DNA from: Neosynechococcus sphagnicola sy1
GTDB lineage: Bacteria; Cyanobacteriota; Cyanobacteriia; Neosynechococcales; Neosynechococcaceae
Direction of reading: 5' to 3'
DNA length: 64,000 bases
NCBI RefSeq assembly: GCF_000775285.1
Contig: NZ_JJML01000025.1
Span: 1 to 64,000, forward strand
Each line of letters begins with the position of its first letter. Position 1 is the first letter of the stretch. Below the pieces are notes generated by a model, which was given only the letters and a program-made list of their open reading frames with translations, did no database searches and had not been told where the DNA came from. The translations under genes and the position numbers were made by a program. Positions 16,480 through 26,454 of this stretch are shown here, piece after piece.

Positions 16480-17838
16480 ATGGCTGTATTCAGGGTAATT
16501 GATCACAAAATGGCAGTCCCCGATGGTCCCAAGACACCCCCCCTATGGCAACTCCTCCAGTGGATTCGGCAGCCACTGACCTATCTGGATACCAATGCCA
16601 GCCGTTATGGAGATTGTTTTATCGGTCACTTTGCCGGATTGCCAAAATTTTGGTTTATCAGCAATCCCCAGGCGATCGCGGCTATTTTCACCGCCGATGC
16701 CCAGCAATTTGACTCCGGTCAGGGCAATCAAATTCTGCGGCCCACCCTCGGGGATGGATCGATTCTGTTGCTTGATGGCAACCGCCATCAACGCCAGCGG
16801 CAACTGCTAATGCCCCCTTTCCATGGAGAGCGGATGCGAGCCTATGGTCAACTAATCAGCGAGATTACGGAGCAGGTCGTCCAGCAATGGGGAATCAATC
16901 AGCCGTTTACCCTGCGACCCAGGATGCAGGAAATTTCCCTGGGGGTGATTTTGCAAGTCGTGTTTGGGTTACACACCAGAGAACGCTGTGAACAACTACG
17001 GCAGATGCTGAATGCCTTTTTAGCGTTGACGACTTCGCCCTTGGGAAATGCCTTAGCGTTTTTCCCAGGGCTGCAAAGGGACTTAGGCGCGTGGAGTCCC
17101 CAAGGACGCTTTTTTCGACTGCGGCAGCAAATTGATCAGTTGATTTATGCCGAGATTGCCCAGCATCGTCAATCCCCCGACACCGGAATCGATATTCTCA
17201 GCTTGTTGTTGGCAGCCCGCGATGATGCCGGAGAGCCGATGAGCGATGAAGAATTGCGGGATGAACTGATGACGTTGCTGCTCGCAGGCCATGAGACCAC
17301 TGCGACTGCCATGACCTGGGCACTGTATTGGATTCATACCTTGCCAACAGTGAAAGCGATCTTACTGGCAGAACTGAATTCCCTGGAGGATGACACCGAT
17401 ACGAGCGCGATCGCCCGTCTTCCCTATCTCCATGCTGTCTGCTGCGAAACCCTGCGAATTTATCCTATTGCCCTGATCACGCTGCCGCGAATCGTCAAAT
17501 CTTCCATGGAACTCATGGGTTATCAGCTGCCGCCAGGAACGGTGCTGGCACCTTGCATTTATCTCACCCATCGGCGACCAGATCTCTATCCTGAGCCTCA
17601 GCAATTCCGCCCAGAACGGTTCCTAGAACAGCAGTTTTCTCCCTATGAGTATTTGCCATTTGGCGGCAGCAATCGTCGTTGCATCGGCGCAGCCTTTGCC
17701 TTGTTTGAGATGAAGTTAGTTTTGTCCAGAATTTTGCGATCCTGTCAACTAGAGAGAGTCGATCAACGCCCCGTGCGACCAACCCGCCGGGGAGTCACCA
17801 TGGCTCCTGCCGGAGGTGTCCGCATCCTCCGGCGGTAA
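16480..17838 (+). CDS. Cytochrome P450, CYP110-like
   Basis: A heme monooxygenase of 452 residues. The I-helix motif is AGHETT, the K-helix is ETLR, and the heme loop is FGGSNRRCIG with the thiolate Cys. The N-terminus KTPPLWQLLQWIRQPLTYLD is the typical CYP110 opening; the CYP110 family is almost confined to cyanobacteria, and members act on fatty acids or terpenoids (family knowledge). No membrane anchor is present. ATG 16480 is used; ATG 16510 (MAVPDGPKTPP) is also possible. Unlike the second P450 in this window, this one has the full oxygen-activation pair. Confidence 0.9.
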   Translation: MAVFRVIDHKMAVPDGPKTPPLWQLLQWIRQPLTYLDTNASRYGDCFIGHFAGLPKFWFISNPQAIAAIFTADAQQFDSGQGNQILRPTLGDGSILLLDGNRHQRQRQLLMPPFHGERMRAYGQLISEITEQVVQQWGINQPFTLRPRMQEISLGVILQVVFGLHTRERCEQLRQMLNAFLALTTSPLGNALAFFPGLQRDLGAWSPQGRFFRLRQQIDQLIYAEIAQHRQSPDTGIDILSLLLAARDDAGEPMSDEELRDELMTLLLAGHETTATAMTWALYWIHTLPTVKAILLAELNSLEDDTDTSAIARLPYLHAVCCETLRIYPIALITLPRIVKSSMELMGYQLPPGTVLAPCIYLTHRRPDLYPEPQQFRPERFLEQQFSPYEYLPFGGSNRRCIGAAFALFEMKLVLSRILRSCQLERVDQRPVRPTRRGVTMAPAGGVRILRR

Positions 17839-17876
17839 GCCCCAGACCCAAAAATGCTTGCCACGACACTCCTTGT

Positions 17877-18584
17877 TTACGACGGCTCCAGATCAGGGGT
17901 CAACAATTGAGTCGTGAGGTGGCGCAGTATCGTCAGCCCCCGCCATGATCCCTGAATCAGTCGGGCGGCGGCCAAGGGTTGACGGATTAGCCCCAGAGCT
18001 AATGGCAGGGGTAAGAGGCTGCCATCCAGACTCAAGGCTGCCGTGATATCCGGCAGGTCATGGTGGCAGTCATCGCTCACCACGCGCACCATTGCCAGAG
18101 ATGCTCCGGTGTCTGCGAGAACCTCTAGCGCCGCAGCGCCTTCCATATCGACGACAGCAGCCCCGGTGGTTTGCCCGAGGTGACGCTTTTCTTGGGCGGT
18201 AACCATTAGGCGATCGCTACTCCAAGCGGTTACCAATGGTAGCGTGGGGAACCTTGTTTGCAATCGAGCTGTGAAATCGGAGTCACAGACTTGGAATTTC
18301 TCTGAAGGTTGGCTGCTCAAACATCCTCGGTAGATCACTCCATCTCCCACACCATAGACAGGTTGCAAACTGCCACATAGACCCATGATCACAATGCGAG
18401 GTTGGTGTAATTTCTGAAAATCATCCTGATGAATCCAGTGGTATAAGTAGTTGCGAAGAGGTTGAAGACCCACCGGGACTGCCAGCACTTTCACGTTGGG
18501 CATTTCAACGGCGCGTGCTCCCTGAGTAACCGATTGATACTCTGCGCCCTGTGGAACCAAAATCAAATCAATCAAAGCGGACAT
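17877..18584 (-). CDS. Nucleoside phosphorylase-superfamily protein, HpnG-like candidate
   Basis: 235 residues with the phosphorylase fold marks: ILVPQGAEYQSV at the start, VIMGLCGSLQP with the GxCG phosphate loop, the VVDMEGAAALEV motif whose Glu binds ribose, and VRVVSDD before the end. Length and the long C-terminal helix pair resemble hopanoid-associated phosphorylases (HpnG), which release adenine from adenosylhopane. Since hpnH and hpnA occur later in the window this is attractive, but other adenosylhomocysteine or MTA nucleosidases share the motifs. It is divergent from crtE, 157 bp away. Confidence 0.7.
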   Translation of the reverse strand: MSALIDLILVPQGAEYQSVTQGARAVEMPNVKVLAVPVGLQPLRNYLYHWIHQDDFQKLHQPRIVIMGLCGSLQPVYGVGDGVIYRGCLSSQPSEKFQVCDSDFTARLQTRFPTLPLVTAWSSDRLMVTAQEKRHLGQTTGAAVVDMEGAAALEVLADTGASLAMVRVVSDDCHHDLPDITAALSLDGSLLPLPLALGLIRQPLAAARLIQGSWRGLTILRHLTTQLLTPDLEPS

Positions 18585-18741
18585 TGCTTTCTCAGATGGC
18601 TAAAAATTCCTTGCTTCCAGATCCCTTTCACGATGCTTTCATCTTGTCAAGTATCTCAGGTAATGAAATAGGCTATCCTGATGGAAACTTCTCCTACTAG
18701 GAGATATTACTCAGTCTCTCTCCAGATCCCGGCAACCTGCC

Positions 18742-19668
18742 ATGAAGCCAGTTCAACTGCAACCCACCTCGCTAAAGTCTACTCTGTTTGATCTTGCCAC
18801 CTACCTCAGGCAACGACAGGAGCTGGTAGAGGCTGCCCTCGATACTTCAATGCCAATTCTCTACCCTGAGAAGCTTTACGAGGCCATGCGCTACTCTTTG
18901 TTGGCTGGGGGTAAGCGCCTGCGCCCAATTTTGTGTATTGCCAGTTGTGAACTGGTCGGTGGGACGCTGGAGATGGCAATGCCCACAGCCTGTGCCCTGG
19001 AGATGATCCATACGATGTCGTTGATCCATGACGATCTGCCCGCCATGGACAACGACGACTACCGCCGAGGCAAGCTTACCAATCACAAGGTCTTTGGGGA
19101 ACGGATTGCAATCCTAGCGGGAGATGCTCTCTGGGCCTATGCCTTTGAATGGATTGCCAGCCAAACCCAGGGTGTCCCTGCCGAACAAATTTTGCCTGTG
19201 GTTGCCCAAGTGGGTCGAGCCATTGGTGCCGCTGGTCTCGTGGGAGGGCAGGTGGCTGATCTGGAGGCTGAAGGGAAAACCGATACCTCTGTGGAAGCGC
19301 TGCACTTCATCCATACCCATAAAACAGGTGCACTTCTAGAAGCGTCTGTGGTCAGCGGAGCCATCCTAGCGGCAGCATCGGAGATCCAATTAGAACACCT
19401 CTCCCGATATGCTCAAAACATTGGTCTCGCCTTCCAGATTATGGATGACATTCTGGATATTACGGCAACGGATCAAGAACTGGGTAAAACCGCAGGCAAA
19501 GATCTCAAAGTACAAAAAGCCACCTATCCCAGTCTCTGGGGATTGGAGGAGTCTCGGTACCAAGCTAAGCAGTTGATCACAGCAGCAAAGGATGAGTTAG
19601 AGCTGTTTGGAGATCAGGCGTTACCCTTACTCTCTCTGGCAGACTTTATTGTCAACCGCCGATCTTAA
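18742..19668 (+). CDS. crtE: Geranylgeranyl diphosphate synthase
   Basis: A trans-isoprenyl diphosphate synthase of 308 residues making the C20 precursor for carotenoids, phytol and quinones. The first Asp-rich motif is [14 protein letters not shown] and the second is [17 protein letters not shown] carries the IPP-binding Lys-Arg-Arg. The residues before the first motif ([11 protein letters not shown]) fit the long-chain bacterial type-II pattern of CrtE/IspA enzymes, with GGPP synthase the cyanobacterial norm. Only the divergent phosphorylase is close, so it is a single-gene transcript. Confidence 0.92.
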   Translation: MKPVQLQPTSLKSTLFDLATYLRQRQELVEAALDTSMPILYPEKLYEAMRYSLLAGGKRLRPILCIASCELVGGTLEMAMPTACALEMIHTMSLIHDDLPAMDNDDYRRGKLTNHKVFGERIAILAGDALWAYAFEWIASQTQGVPAEQILPVVAQVGRAIGAAGLVGGQVADLEAEGKTDTSVEALHFIHTHKTGALLEASVVSGAILAAASEIQLEHLSRYAQNIGLAFQIMDDILDITATDQELGKTAGKDLKVQKATYPSLWGLEESRYQAKQLITAAKDELELFGDQALPLLSLADFIVNRRS

Positions 19669-19856
19669 AGTAGGAGGCTCCCAATGCATCCTACTTTGGA
19701 AGAAAGGTAACGGATCACCCTGAGGGAATTACCATGTTCCCGTTTTTGGGTTGTCCCGATATCTTACTGTGGTATACGATGCTCCCGATCCGCTGCGAAC
19801 TGCCTCCTATGCCCCCGCTGGCGTGTTAGCAGGTGTGTTCCAGCTCAAGGGGTAAT

Positions 19857-20201
19857 CTAAGCGGTGGCGGTACTCTTTGGTACCCGATGCACCACATTGA
19901 CGGTTTCTTGAATCACTAAGCCTGCAGTGACCATCTCTTGCACAATGGGGAGAAAAGCAGCGATCGCCTCAGCCTGATCAATAAGAATCACAAGAATGGG
20001 TAAGGCTGAAGCCATTTCAAACATTCGGGCGGTATGGATAGTATGGTGATCTCGAAGTCCGTAGCCCTCCATCCCCCTAAAAACTGAGGCACCCGAGAGA
20101 TGATGCTTTTGGGCTGCTTCAACGATCGCGGTATGGAGTGGCTTACCATGCCACTGATCAACTTCAGTGATGTGAATGGTGAGCTTTTCCCATGTCTCCA
20201 T
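19857..20201 (-). CDS. DUF190-family protein
   Basis: 114 residues, soluble, related in pattern to PII-like small proteins. The signature reads LTIHITEVDQWHGKPLHTAIVEAA, HHLSGASVFRGMEGYG and ALPILVILIDQAEAI. DUF190 proteins often sit next to CrcB fluoride channels or potassium systems, but no such gene is here. It lies 11 bp downstream of trmJ on the same strand and may be co-transcribed. The 190 bp on its 3' side hold no gene that I can support. Confidence 0.85.
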   Translation of the reverse strand: METWEKLTIHITEVDQWHGKPLHTAIVEAAQKHHLSGASVFRGMEGYGLRDHHTIHTARMFEMASALPILVILIDQAEAIAAFLPIVQEMVTAGLVIQETVNVVHRVPKSTATA

Positions 20202-20212
20202 GTTGCCTCCTG

Positions 20213-20989
20213 CTAATCTACGGCTGATTGATCGATGGCTGATCTACTCGGTGGTTGTTGTAAAGCCCATTCCACCTGACTGAGCACTCCCTGTAACAAT
20301 GCCACCTCTTGCTTGGTAAGGCCAGACCGCTTATACAGTTGGCGGAATTTTCCCATGCGACTGGCAGCGGTGTGGGGGTAAAGATACCCAATTTTTAATA
20401 AGAGGTTTTCTAGGTGTTGAAAGTAGCGCTCTAGCTCGTCTAGGGGAGCAATCTCCGTCCCTATCACTCCATCGGGAAGTTGATGAATCGATGCGGCTTG
20501 CCTGTGAACAGATTGATAGAGTTCGTAGCAGCAAATACCAACAGACTGAGCCAAATTTAGCGACAAGTATTGGGGATGGGCGGGAATGGTGACATAGCGT
20601 TGGGCATAGTTTAATTCTAGGTTGGTGAGTCCATGATCTTCTCGACCAAAAATCAGGGCTGAGGGGACTTCCAGCAACCAGGGTAAAGCAACCTGGGGGG
20701 ACTCTAAATCCACTGTCAGGGTACGACTCCGCGCTGTGGTGGCGATCGCCCGGTAACATCCCTGTAACCCATCAGGTAAGGTTGCCACCCGTTGCGCGGC
20801 TTCTAGAATATCCCCCGCATGGACGGCCATCTGCCGAGCTTCATCCCCCAGAGGATCACATTGGGGATTCACCAACACCAACTGCTGGAGTCCCATATTC
20901 TTCATGACGCGGGCGATCGCCCCTACGTTACGGGGACCTGCTGGTTCCACCAAAATAATGCGTACATTTGCCAGATCAGGCTCACCCAT
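20213..20989 (-). CDS. trmJ: tRNA 2'-O-methyltransferase, TrmJ-like (SPOUT)
   Basis: 258 residues of the TrmH/SPOUT superfamily. Motif 1 is VEPAGPRNVGAIARVMKNMG, motif 2 is LIFGREDHGLTNLEL, and motif 3 is YLSLNLAQSVGICCYELYQ; together they form the trefoil-knot SAM site. The C-terminal helical extension (from ELERYFQHLENLLLKIGY) is typical of TrmJ, which methylates position 32 of some tRNAs. A close relative with another target cannot be excluded. DUF190 follows by 11 bp. Confidence 0.85.
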   Translation of the reverse strand: MGEPDLANVRIILVEPAGPRNVGAIARVMKNMGLQQLVLVNPQCDPLGDEARQMAVHAGDILEAAQRVATLPDGLQGCYRAIATTARSRTLTVDLESPQVALPWLLEVPSALIFGREDHGLTNLELNYAQRYVTIPAHPQYLSLNLAQSVGICCYELYQSVHRQAASIHQLPDGVIGTEIAPLDELERYFQHLENLLLKIGYLYPHTAASRMGKFRQLYKRSGLTKQEVALLQGVLSQVEWALQQPPSRSAIDQSAVD

Positions 20990-21112
20990 GCTGTTTTTTC
21001 TTGGTTAAGTTACAAGCCCAAACCCTTAGCCCCTCCTACCAGGAAACCCACCCTAGGAGAGGCTGAGAAGTTTCAGAGCGAATGGCTCCGATCCCCGATC
21101 CAGAAATTGTTT

Positions 21113-22402
21113 CTAAACCATTGCTGGCACTGGGATTCTCAGGTGGGGATACAGCGGAAACCGCTCACACAGATTTGCAACCCGCTGACGGCAGTCTTGG
21201 GCGATTGCCTCGGCATCGGGGTGCAAGAGGCGATCGCCCAGGATATTCCCAATCTCCGTAAATTCCTCCGTCCCGAGTCCACGGGTGGTCATGGCAGGTG
21301 AACCCAGACGCAGTCCACTGGTGACAAAGGGCGATGCTGGATCAAAGGGAACCGTATTCTTGTTGGCGGTAATATTCACCGCACTCACCAATTGGTCTGC
21401 CTGCTTCCCCGTCATGCCAATTGAACGCAAATCAACCAGCATTAAGTGGTTATCGGTGCCATCGGAAACAATTTTCAACCCCCGCTGCTGTAACTGACTT
21501 GCAAGGGCACGGGCATTGGCAATCACTTGAGCCGAATAGTGCTTAAATTCAGGTTTTAAGGCTTCGCCAAAGGCAACTGCTTTCGCCGCAATTACATGCT
21601 CCAGTGGCCCACCTTGGGACCCGGGAAAGACACTCTTGTCAAACTTCTTGCCCAACTCGATATCATGGGTGAGAATCAGACCGCCCCGTGGTCCCCGCAG
21701 GGTTTTGTGAGTGGTGGTGGTGACCACATCACAATAGGGAATCGGATTGGGGTGATGCCCTGTGGCAACCAACCCCGCAATGTGGGCAATGTCCGCCATT
21801 AAGTAGGCTCCCACTTCGTCGGCGATCGCCCGAAATTTATCGAACTGAATCACCCGAGGATAGGCTGAATATCCACAGATGATTAGCTTCGGACGATGTT
21901 GCAACGCCAGATCCCGGATCTGATCGTAGTCCAGCTGCTCTGTTTCAGGGCTAACGCCGTAGTGACAAACCTGGAACCATTTTCCTGACACATTCACCGG
22001 TGAACCGTGGGTGAGGTGACCGCCATGGGACAGATCCATACCGAGAATCTTATCCCCCGGTTCCAATAAAGCGAGAAATACGGCAAAGTTCGCCTGAGCA
22101 CCGGAATGGGGTTGGACATTGGCATGGACGGCACCAAAGAGTTGCTTGGCTCGCTCAATGGCCAGTTGTTCAATTTCATCGATATATTCACAACCGCCGT
22201 AATAGCGCTTACCCGGCAGACCTTCAGCATACTTATTGGTGAGGACAGAGCCTTGGGCCGCCAGAACGGCTGCGGAGGTGAAGTTTTCGCTGGCAATCAA
22301 CTCAAGGTGATCCCGCTGGCGTTGGAGTTCCTGCTGAATGAAACCCGCAACGACCGGATCTGTTTCGGCTAGCAAGTCTAAGTTGGTCTGGGGCACAGGC
22401 AA
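21113..22402 (-). CDS. glyA: Serine hydroxymethyltransferase
   Basis: A PLP enzyme interconverting serine plus tetrahydrofolate with glycine plus methylene-THF; also part of photorespiratory carbon recovery in cyanobacteria. Family marks: [43 protein letters not shown], the Schiff-base segment [16 protein letters not shown] with its Lys, and SPAMTTRG. The length of 429 is standard. It is followed by no operon partner and lies 103 bp downstream of the aroC stop side on the same strand, so linked transcription is only possible. Confidence 0.96.
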   Translation of the reverse strand: MPVPQTNLDLLAETDPVVAGFIQQELQRQRDHLELIASENFTSAAVLAAQGSVLTNKYAEGLPGKRYYGGCEYIDEIEQLAIERAKQLFGAVHANVQPHSGAQANFAVFLALLEPGDKILGMDLSHGGHLTHGSPVNVSGKWFQVCHYGVSPETEQLDYDQIRDLALQHRPKLIICGYSAYPRVIQFDKFRAIADEVGAYLMADIAHIAGLVATGHHPNPIPYCDVVTTTTHKTLRGPRGGLILTHDIELGKKFDKSVFPGSQGGPLEHVIAAKAVAFGEALKPEFKHYSAQVIANARALASQLQQRGLKIVSDGTDNHLMLVDLRSIGMTGKQADQLVSAVNITANKNTVPFDPASPFVTSGLRLGSPAMTTRGLGTEEFTEIGNILGDRLLHPDAEAIAQDCRQRVANLCERFPLYPHLRIPVPAMV

Positions 22403-22506
22403 ACCTCTTGAAGATCACAGATATCTAAACAGATATCTATTGTAGAACCTGTAGAACCAGCACTTGGGGTGACGGCGCGACCCTAAGAATCATGACGATG
22501 CCGCCG

Positions 22507-23595
22507 CTACAACACCCGACATTGGCCTTGATGGCGCAGTAGGTGATCACACAACACCAATGCCATCATCGCTTCCACCATGGGTACGGCTCTCGGCAAG
22601 ACACAGGGGTCATGACGCCCTTTGGCGGCTAAGGTAGTCTCTTCTCCCGTTGCGGTGACCGTTCGTTGTTCTTTACGAATGGTGGCCGTGGGCTTAAAGG
22701 CAACCCGAATGATAATTGCTTCGCCGTTGGCAATACCCCCCTGAATCCCCCCCGAACGATTGGTGACAGTGCGAATCTCGCCGGCATCATCGATATAAAA
22801 CTCATCGTTGTGTTCGCTGCCCGTGAGCAAGGTACCGGCAAATCCTGAGCCAATTTCAAATCCCTTACTGGCGGGTAATGACATCACTCCCTTCGCAAGG
22901 TCAGCTTCCAATTTGTCAAAAACAGGGACTCCCAAGCCTTTAGGCACATTCCGGGCGACACACTCCACCACCCCGCCAATGGAATCCCCCTCCCGGCGCA
23001 CCTGATCGATCAACTCAATCATGCGATGGGCACAGTCCGGGTCAGGGCAACGAACGATGTTGGCCTCGACCTGCTCTAGGGTCACGGTTGCAGGATCGAC
23101 AACACCTTCTAAGTCCTTGATGCGTTTGACATAGCCGACAATTTCCACCCCAGCGACCTGGGATAAAATCTTTTTGGCGATCGCCCCAGCAGCAACCCGA
23201 CCAATGGTTTCTCGCGCTGAAGATCGCCCCCCACCTTGCCAATTGCGAATGCCATACTTGGCTTCATAGGTGGCATCGGCATGGGAGGGACGAAACTTCT
23301 CAGCCATTTCGTCGTAGTCTTGAGAACGAGTATCTTGATTGCGAACCAACAGGGCAATCGGAGTTCCCAGGGTTTTGCCTTCAAACACCCCCGACAAAAT
23401 TTCACAGCTATCAGCTTCCTTCCGGGGAGTGGTGATTTTACTTTGCCCCGGACGGCGACGATCTAACTCAGCCTGAATTTCAGTCGCAGAAATCTCCAAA
23501 CGGGGAGGGCAACCATCAATCACAACCCCAATGCCGCCCCCATGGGACTCGCCGAAGGTTGTAATCCGGAAGAAATGACCAAAGGTATTGCCCAT
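22507..23595 (-). CDS. aroC: Chorismate synthase
   Basis: The last step of the shikimate pathway: makes chorismate from EPSP with reduced FMN. All three signatures are visible: [44 protein letters not shown] and [15 protein letters not shown], with [17 protein letters not shown] near the C-terminus. 362 residues is the full bacterial length. The start follows the universal [10 protein letters not shown]. It is separated from desB by 111 bp on the same strand. Confidence 0.96.
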   Translation of the reverse strand: MGNTFGHFFRITTFGESHGGGIGVVIDGCPPRLEISATEIQAELDRRRPGQSKITTPRKEADSCEILSGVFEGKTLGTPIALLVRNQDTRSQDYDEMAEKFRPSHADATYEAKYGIRNWQGGGRSSARETIGRVAAGAIAKKILSQVAGVEIVGYVKRIKDLEGVVDPATVTLEQVEANIVRCPDPDCAHRMIELIDQVRREGDSIGGVVECVARNVPKGLGVPVFDKLEADLAKGVMSLPASKGFEIGSGFAGTLLTGSEHNDEFYIDDAGEIRTVTNRSGGIQGGIANGEAIIIRVAFKPTATIRKEQRTVTATGEETTLAAKGRHDPCVLPRAVPMVEAMMALVLCDHLLRHQGQCRVL

Positions 23596-23706
23596 AAAGG
23601 TATTTGTGCCAGCTCAGAGTTTTGTATTGTAGCGTTAATTATCCCTGTCCTGAGCTGTTCAGAGTGGCTGGACTGCAAGATGCAGCCAGCCGGACATCAT
23701 CCAGAT

Positions 23707-24786
23707 TTAGCGCTGTCGTTGATAGGTGGTCTGGGGCTGATAGTAAACCTCAGAACCCTGATCAGAGACGAAATGGCAGGCCCAATACGAACGGAAAAAG
23801 CTCTGCCAAATGGGTTCACTGGACTGGCGGTAATAATCGCCCAAAATTGGCTTAATGGCCTCGGTTGCAGTTTTCAAATGATAATGGGGCATATTCAAGA
23901 AAATATGGTGCGCTACATGGGTGCCAATATCATGGTGAATCGGGTTGATCCAGCCATAGTCGCGATCGATCGTCGATAAAGCACCTTTGAGAAAATACCA
24001 ATCATCCCCGCGATACCAGGGAATATCTGCTTCGGTGTGGTGCAAAAAGGTGACCAAATCTAGCCACATGACAAACACCACGTAAGGCCCCAGATAATAC
24101 TTCACCAGAAATAGCCAGCCATACTGGTAGGTTAAAGCACCTAAGCAACCAATCATCAGCAACCAGAAGGCAGAACTGGTCAGCACATCCCATTTTTCCG
24201 AGGGACGAAAGAGAGAACTTTGAGGGAGAAAATGAGACCCTTGCTTACCGGGCGATCGCTGAAACAGATAAACCGGGTAAGCCAGCAGCGGTAAATAAAA
24301 GCGGAAAAGCTTTTCATACCAGGGCATTTGCCCATATTTTGTCTCGGTTACGGGATACCAGCTCTCATCCGTATCAATGTTGCCCGTGTTGGCATGATGG
24401 ATCCGATGACTAATGCGCCACCCATGATAGGGCACCAAGATGGGGGTATGAGCAAGATGCCCAATCAAGTTATTCAGCCATTTGAGTTTAGAAAAAGATC
24501 CATGACCACAGTCATGCCCGACAACGAACAATGCCCAGAACATCGTTCCTTGGATCAACCAAAAAACTGGGAAAAAGAACCAAGAATCCAGCCGATAGGC
24601 GATCGCATAGAGTCCGGTAATGATTGAAACATCTAAAAAGAAGTAAGCCAGCGATCGGCCAATCGATGGTTCAAAACAAGAAGCAGGAATAGCAGCCTTT
24701 AAATCTTGGAGTCTAAAGGGTAGCTCTGACCCACGAGCAGATGAGGCTGGAGTAGCCGATAGATTGACAACAGTGTTTGATTGCAC
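23707..24786 (-). CDS. desB: Acyl-lipid omega-3 fatty acid desaturase, DesB-like
   Basis: An integral membrane desaturase of 359 residues that makes alpha-linolenate-type lipids. Three His boxes are present: HDCGH (VGHDCGHGSF), HRIHH (WRISHRIHHANTG) and HVAHH (IGTHVAHHIF). There are four hydrophobic spans, two before the first box and two around the middle. FLHHTEADIPWYRG and YGWINPIHHDIG match the omega-3 (delta15) branch more than delta12 enzymes, a judgement from remembered family patterns. Such genes are usually cold-induced. Its product is a natural lipoxygenase substrate, and a lipoxygenase gene lies 3 kb away. Confidence 0.88.
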   Translation of the reverse strand: MQSNTVVNLSATPASSARGSELPFRLQDLKAAIPASCFEPSIGRSLAYFFLDVSIITGLYAIAYRLDSWFFFPVFWLIQGTMFWALFVVGHDCGHGSFSKLKWLNNLIGHLAHTPILVPYHGWRISHRIHHANTGNIDTDESWYPVTETKYGQMPWYEKLFRFYLPLLAYPVYLFQRSPGKQGSHFLPQSSLFRPSEKWDVLTSSAFWLLMIGCLGALTYQYGWLFLVKYYLGPYVVFVMWLDLVTFLHHTEADIPWYRGDDWYFLKGALSTIDRDYGWINPIHHDIGTHVAHHIFLNMPHYHLKTATEAIKPILGDYYRQSSEPIWQSFFRSYWACHFVSDQGSEVYYQPQTTYQRQR

Positions 24787-25315
24787 AGACGTTCCAATTT
24801 GACCAGGATTTTAGACCTGCATTCAGTATTTGCTAGGGCACAGAGCGCTTGATCGACAAGGGAAAAGAGCTAAGACACACCTCCGTTGCCTATCTGAAAC
24901 TTTTAACCAGGTTCGCTGATTAACCCACAGAACCTCGAACCACTCCTGTAAGAGCCGCTGCCCTTCTAGAAATTGAACCTGCCCGTTAGCGATACAGAAT
25001 GCAAGGGAGAAACGGATGTTATTTTACTCCCTTATGAGCCAAAATATTACAAATTCGTTACATTTTCCTGGCGGCAGCTCTCCCAGATGGCCATTTATGC
25101 CTGCTTTGTTGAGCATCTCTGAGCTGCAAATGCTTTCGCCACCAGGGATTGCATCAGGATTCCTAGCTATCTTGCAGTTGAACTGTCCCCTGCTCAAGCA
25201 TCCGGGTTGATGAGGTGCCACAAGGGGAAGGCAATTGAACTATCCAGTTCAAAGCGGAACAATTACTTCTCTCCCTCTATGACCAATGTTCGCGGCAAAC
25301 AAATCATCAGAGGTG
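24787..25315. other. Non-coding gap with nothing recognisable
   Basis: About 530 bp between desB and the CDF exporter gene. I find no convincing gene, tRNA, repeat or known riboswitch. The desB promoter, transcribed leftward, should lie in the first 150 bp. Confidence 0.5.
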
Positions 25316-26227
25316 TCAAACCTTATCCTCTGCTTCTAACCCACAGGGATGGTTGGGATCGCCCTGTTCCACCTGAATAGTGGCATGCTCAATCCCAAAC
25401 TGGTCGTGGAGTTCCTTGCTAACACGACAGAGAAAGTCATCCCCCGGATGGTTGCCGGGAATGACGAGATGAACCGTAAGAGCGGTTTCGCTGGTACTCA
25501 TTCCCCAAATGTGCAGGTCGTGGATCTGGGTAACACCCGGTAATTCTGTCAGGTAAGTACGGACTGCCAGGGGTTCTAGCCCCTCTGGCACTGCATCCAG
25601 AGCTAATTTAACCGAGTCGAGCAGGAGTTCCCAAGTACCAAAAATAATCACTCCGCTAATCACCAAACTGACCACTGGATCGATCCAATTCCAGCCAGTG
25701 ACGACAATAACAATACCCGCTAACACCACTCCTAGAGATACGATGGCATCAGAGGCGAGATGTAAGAAAGCTCCCCGAATATTCAGGTCTTGTTTGCGTC
25801 CCGACAGGAATAGCAGTGCCGTTCCTGTATTGACCAAAATTCCCACGATGGCGACTCCAATCACCACCCCCCCCGATACTTGAGCTGGTTCATGGAATCG
25901 TTGCAGGGCTTCCCAGGCGATCGCCCCTACGGCTACCAACAAAAAAATGGCATTGGCCAGCGCTGCCAGAATGGAGGTACGTCGTAAACCGTAGGTAAAC
26001 CGCTGGGTTGGAGGCCGACTTGCCAGCAAGTTAGCCCCCCAAGCTAAGAGCAACCCTAGGACATCACTCAAATTGTGTCCAGCATCGGTGAGGAGTGCCA
26101 GGGAGTGGGCCAGCACTCCCGATATGGCCTGAAACACCACCAGTGCTAAGTTTAGAGTGATACCAATAATAAATGCGCGGTTATAATTAGCAGTACCGTG
26201 GTCATGGGAACCGTGGGAATGAGACAT
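25316..26227 (-). CDS. Cation diffusion facilitator (CzcD/ZitB type)
   Basis: A zinc or related metal efflux antiporter of 303 residues. It has six membrane spans, with the metal-site His/Asp pairs in TDAGHNLSD (span 2) and HLASDAIVS (span 5). The N-terminus is His-rich (MSHSHGSHDHGTANYNRAF), and the C-terminal ferredoxin-like cytosolic domain contains HDLHIWGMST. The tail DPNHPCGLEAE may also bind metal. The family pattern fits Zn/Cd/Co exporters. No ArsR- or MerR-type regulator is nearby. Confidence 0.92.
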   Translation of the reverse strand: MSHSHGSHDHGTANYNRAFIIGITLNLALVVFQAISGVLAHSLALLTDAGHNLSDVLGLLLAWGANLLASRPPTQRFTYGLRRTSILAALANAIFLLVAVGAIAWEALQRFHEPAQVSGGVVIGVAIVGILVNTGTALLFLSGRKQDLNIRGAFLHLASDAIVSLGVVLAGIVIVVTGWNWIDPVVSLVISGVIIFGTWELLLDSVKLALDAVPEGLEPLAVRTYLTELPGVTQIHDLHIWGMSTSETALTVHLVIPGNHPGDDFLCRVSKELHDQFGIEHATIQVEQGDPNHPCGLEAEDKV

Positions 26228-26454
26228 ATCCCGGCCGAGTCAGGTTAAAGGGTTAACTAGTAGTCTACTGGCTTTGGCGCTAACTTCAGTCCATCATCGA
26301 AATCTTGACCTGAGGCATACTAAACCTAAAAATCAGAATCCATTAAGGATAATAGTTGCATGTCTGGATATGTGTGCTCAGCAGCAGAAGCTTGGAGTAA
26401 TCTGGCGAATAATCCCTATGGCGAATGGCCAAGATCCGATCTGCTCCTAACGTA

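Noticed and set aside
19700-19855. Possible gene fragment downstream of crtE (frame ending ...GVLAGVFQLKG)
   Set aside because: Only about 40 codons, with a stop directly upstream and no start codon or recognised motif; chance is likely.
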